Shown piece after piece: positions 6,911 to 7,314 of a DNA stretch of 7,314 nt. How positions within the stretch are numbered: position 1 is the stretch's first letter; every line of letters begins with the position of its first letter. The notes under the pieces were generated by a model. That model saw nothing but the letters and a program-made list of their open reading frames with translations, was not told the DNA's origin and ran no database searches. The translations under genes were made by a program, and so were the position numbers. Source of the stretch: Thermodesulfatator sp. (GTDB lineage: Bacteria > Desulfobacterota > Thermodesulfobacteria > Thermodesulfobacteriales > Thermodesulfobacteriaceae); assembly GCA_026993045.1 (NCBI GenBank), contig JALWWR010000049.1, positions 1 to 7,314 of the forward strand, given 5' to 3'.

Positions 6911-7208
6911 AAGAGTGGAAATAAAAAACGACCGCCTGGTGGTGGAGCTCGTGGACGGCCGGATACTTATGGTACCCCTGGCATGGTATCCCCGTCTGTG
7001 GTATGCCTCGCCGGAAGAGAGGGAACGGATCGAACTTCTGGCAGATGGAGAGATCATCCACTGGCCTCTGGTTGACGAGGATCTGAGTGTGGAAGGGCTC
7101 CTTGCAGGTCGAAGATCTGGAGAGACTCCGGAGTCTCTTTCGGAATGGAGAAGAAAGCACTTTTCGCAAACTTCGGACACGGGCGGGGCTCTAGCGGAAA
7201 AGGGCTAA
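6882..7208 (+). CDS. DUF2442 family protein (possible antitoxin-like partner)
   Basis: This 108-residue protein has the DUF2442 core. RVEIKNDRLVVELVDGRILMVPL (11-33) is followed by AWYPRLWYASPEERERIELL (34-53), GEIIHWPLVDEDLSVEGLLAG (56-76) and a C-terminal basic SEWRRKH (87-93). The pattern of DGR, PL-x-WYPRL, ER, I-x-WP and DEDLSVEGLL is typical. Family members are small and often sit next to DUF4160 genes. A DNA-binding or antitoxin-like role is inferred from that pairing and is not shown by this sequence. The start at 6882 has a good ribosome site and overlaps the DUF4160 gene by 29 nt. The last 15 residues are an unremarkable low-conservation tail. Alternative start: the GTG at codon 12, where the conserved domain begins. 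Confidence 0.8.
   Translation: MNFSESPKAKRVEIKNDRLVVELVDGRILMVPLAWYPRLWYASPEERERIELLADGEIIHWPLVDEDLSVEGLLAGRRSGETPESLSEWRRKHFSQTSDTGGALAEKG
7121..7138. repeat. Perfect 18-bp palindrome inside the DUF2442 coding region
   Basis: AGAGACTCCGGAGTCTCT equals its own reverse complement. It encodes part of the less conserved C-terminal tail (around residues 81-86, GETPES), so it is not obviously forced by the protein. It could be a binding site for a dimeric regulator, or coincidental. There is no T-run after it, so it is not a terminator. Confidence 0.6.
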
Positions 7209-7294
7209 GATATTTTCCTAAGGATCACAAAAGGGCCGAAGCCGCGGGAGCCCGAGGAGGGAAGGAAGAGGAGGCTTTCCGGGGCTAAGTGATA
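7209..7294 (+). other. Non-coding interval with a purine tract and a short direct repeat
   Basis: No reading frame here looks real. The interval contains an uninterrupted run of 21 purines (7254-7274). The 8-base direct repeat GGGCTAAG occurs at 7202-7209 and 7282-7289, 80 bases apart, so the repeats bracket the interval. A small hairpin, GGGCT (7282-7286) with GGCCC (7295-7299), includes a G-U pair. If the next bases are the 23S start, this stretch would be a precursor leader or spacer, but I see no clear promoter in it. Confidence 0.4.
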
Positions 7295-7314
7295 GGCCCG
7301 GGCGGTAAGGGCGC
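7295..7314 (+). rRNA. Possible first 20 bases of 23S rRNA (truncated by window edge)
   Basis: The last bases read GGCCCGGGCGGTAAGGGCGC. From memory, bacterial 23S genes start with GG, then a variable stretch, then AAGGGCGC before ACGGTGGATGCC. In Bacillus-type 23S the GG-to-AAGGGCGC span is also 20 bases, and the Thermus version, GGTCAAGATGGTAAGGGCCC, agrees at about 14 of 20 positions. A rival reading is the conserved GGTAAGAGC loop of RNase P RNA, but the 5' half of that RNA should lie upstream and is not visible. The call rests on a very short segment, so confidence is limited. Confidence 0.4.

Noticed and set aside
7221..7230. AAGGATCACA resembling the 3' end of 16S rRNA (GGATCACCTCC)
   Set aside because: Only about 7 bases match, the anti-Shine-Dalgarno CCTCC does not follow, and upstream is protein-coding rather than 16S.
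7209..7314. RNase P RNA (rnpB), because GCGGTAAGGGCGC resembles the conserved GCGGTAAGAGCGC loop region
   Set aside because: That loop lies well inside the RNA, so conserved 5' elements such as the GAGGAAAGTCCGGGCTCC block should appear 150-200 bases upstream. That area is DUF2442 coding sequence and contains none of them.

Overview
The window is a dense, single-direction (+ strand) bacterial gene cluster with almost no intergenic DNA. It looks like a thermophile with moderately high GC: short proteins rich in Glu, Lys and Arg, and hand-counted GC of about 58-65% in sampled core-gene lines. The order FmdB-like zinc ribbon, DUF1844, ispE, prs, rplY (CTC-type bL25), pth resembles clusters seen in Desulfobacterota and Thermodesulfobacteria. 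That lineage is my best guess from gene order and style; it is not proven.

Layout. (1) Bases 1-283 hold the 3' end of a zinc-ribbon protein. (2) Bases 298-3550 are a housekeeping operon: DUF1844 protein, IspE (isoprenoid precursor kinase), Prs (PRPP synthetase), ribosomal protein bL25/CTC and peptidyl-tRNA hydrolase. Start/stop overlaps or gaps of 5-22 nt suggest co-transcription and translational coupling. (3) Bases 3554-4042 encode a strikingly AT-rich four-helix membrane protein of the PsiE family. (4) Bases 4039-5586 encode GMP synthetase (guaA), overlapping the PsiE gene by ATGA. (5) Bases 5591-7208 form an accessory tail: a Uma2-family PD-(D/E)XK nuclease-like protein, a short, divergent CTP-type lipid (polyprenol/dolichol) kinase-like membrane protein, and a DUF4160-DUF2442 pair overlapping by 29 nt that resembles a toxin-antitoxin module in architecture. 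(6) Bases 7209-7314 are non-coding; the last 20 bases look like the 5' end of a 23S rRNA, with no 16S or tRNA gene directly upstream.

Functional logic. Prs supplies PRPP to purine synthesis, and GuaA completes GMP synthesis. bL25 and Pth serve the ribosome and peptidyl-tRNA recycling. IspE feeds the MEP isoprenoid pathway, and the CTP-dependent lipid kinase-like protein may act on an isoprenoid or diacylglycerol lipid. The accessory tail shares strand and tight spacing with the core genes but differs from them in type and partly in base composition, so it is probably a later addition.

I see no IS element, CRISPR array, tRNA or convincing promoter. The points most worth a second look are the apparent 23S start at the right edge, the DUF4160/DUF2442 pair, the lipid kinase-like protein that lacks an expected motif, and the AT-rich PsiE gene inside a housekeeping operon.
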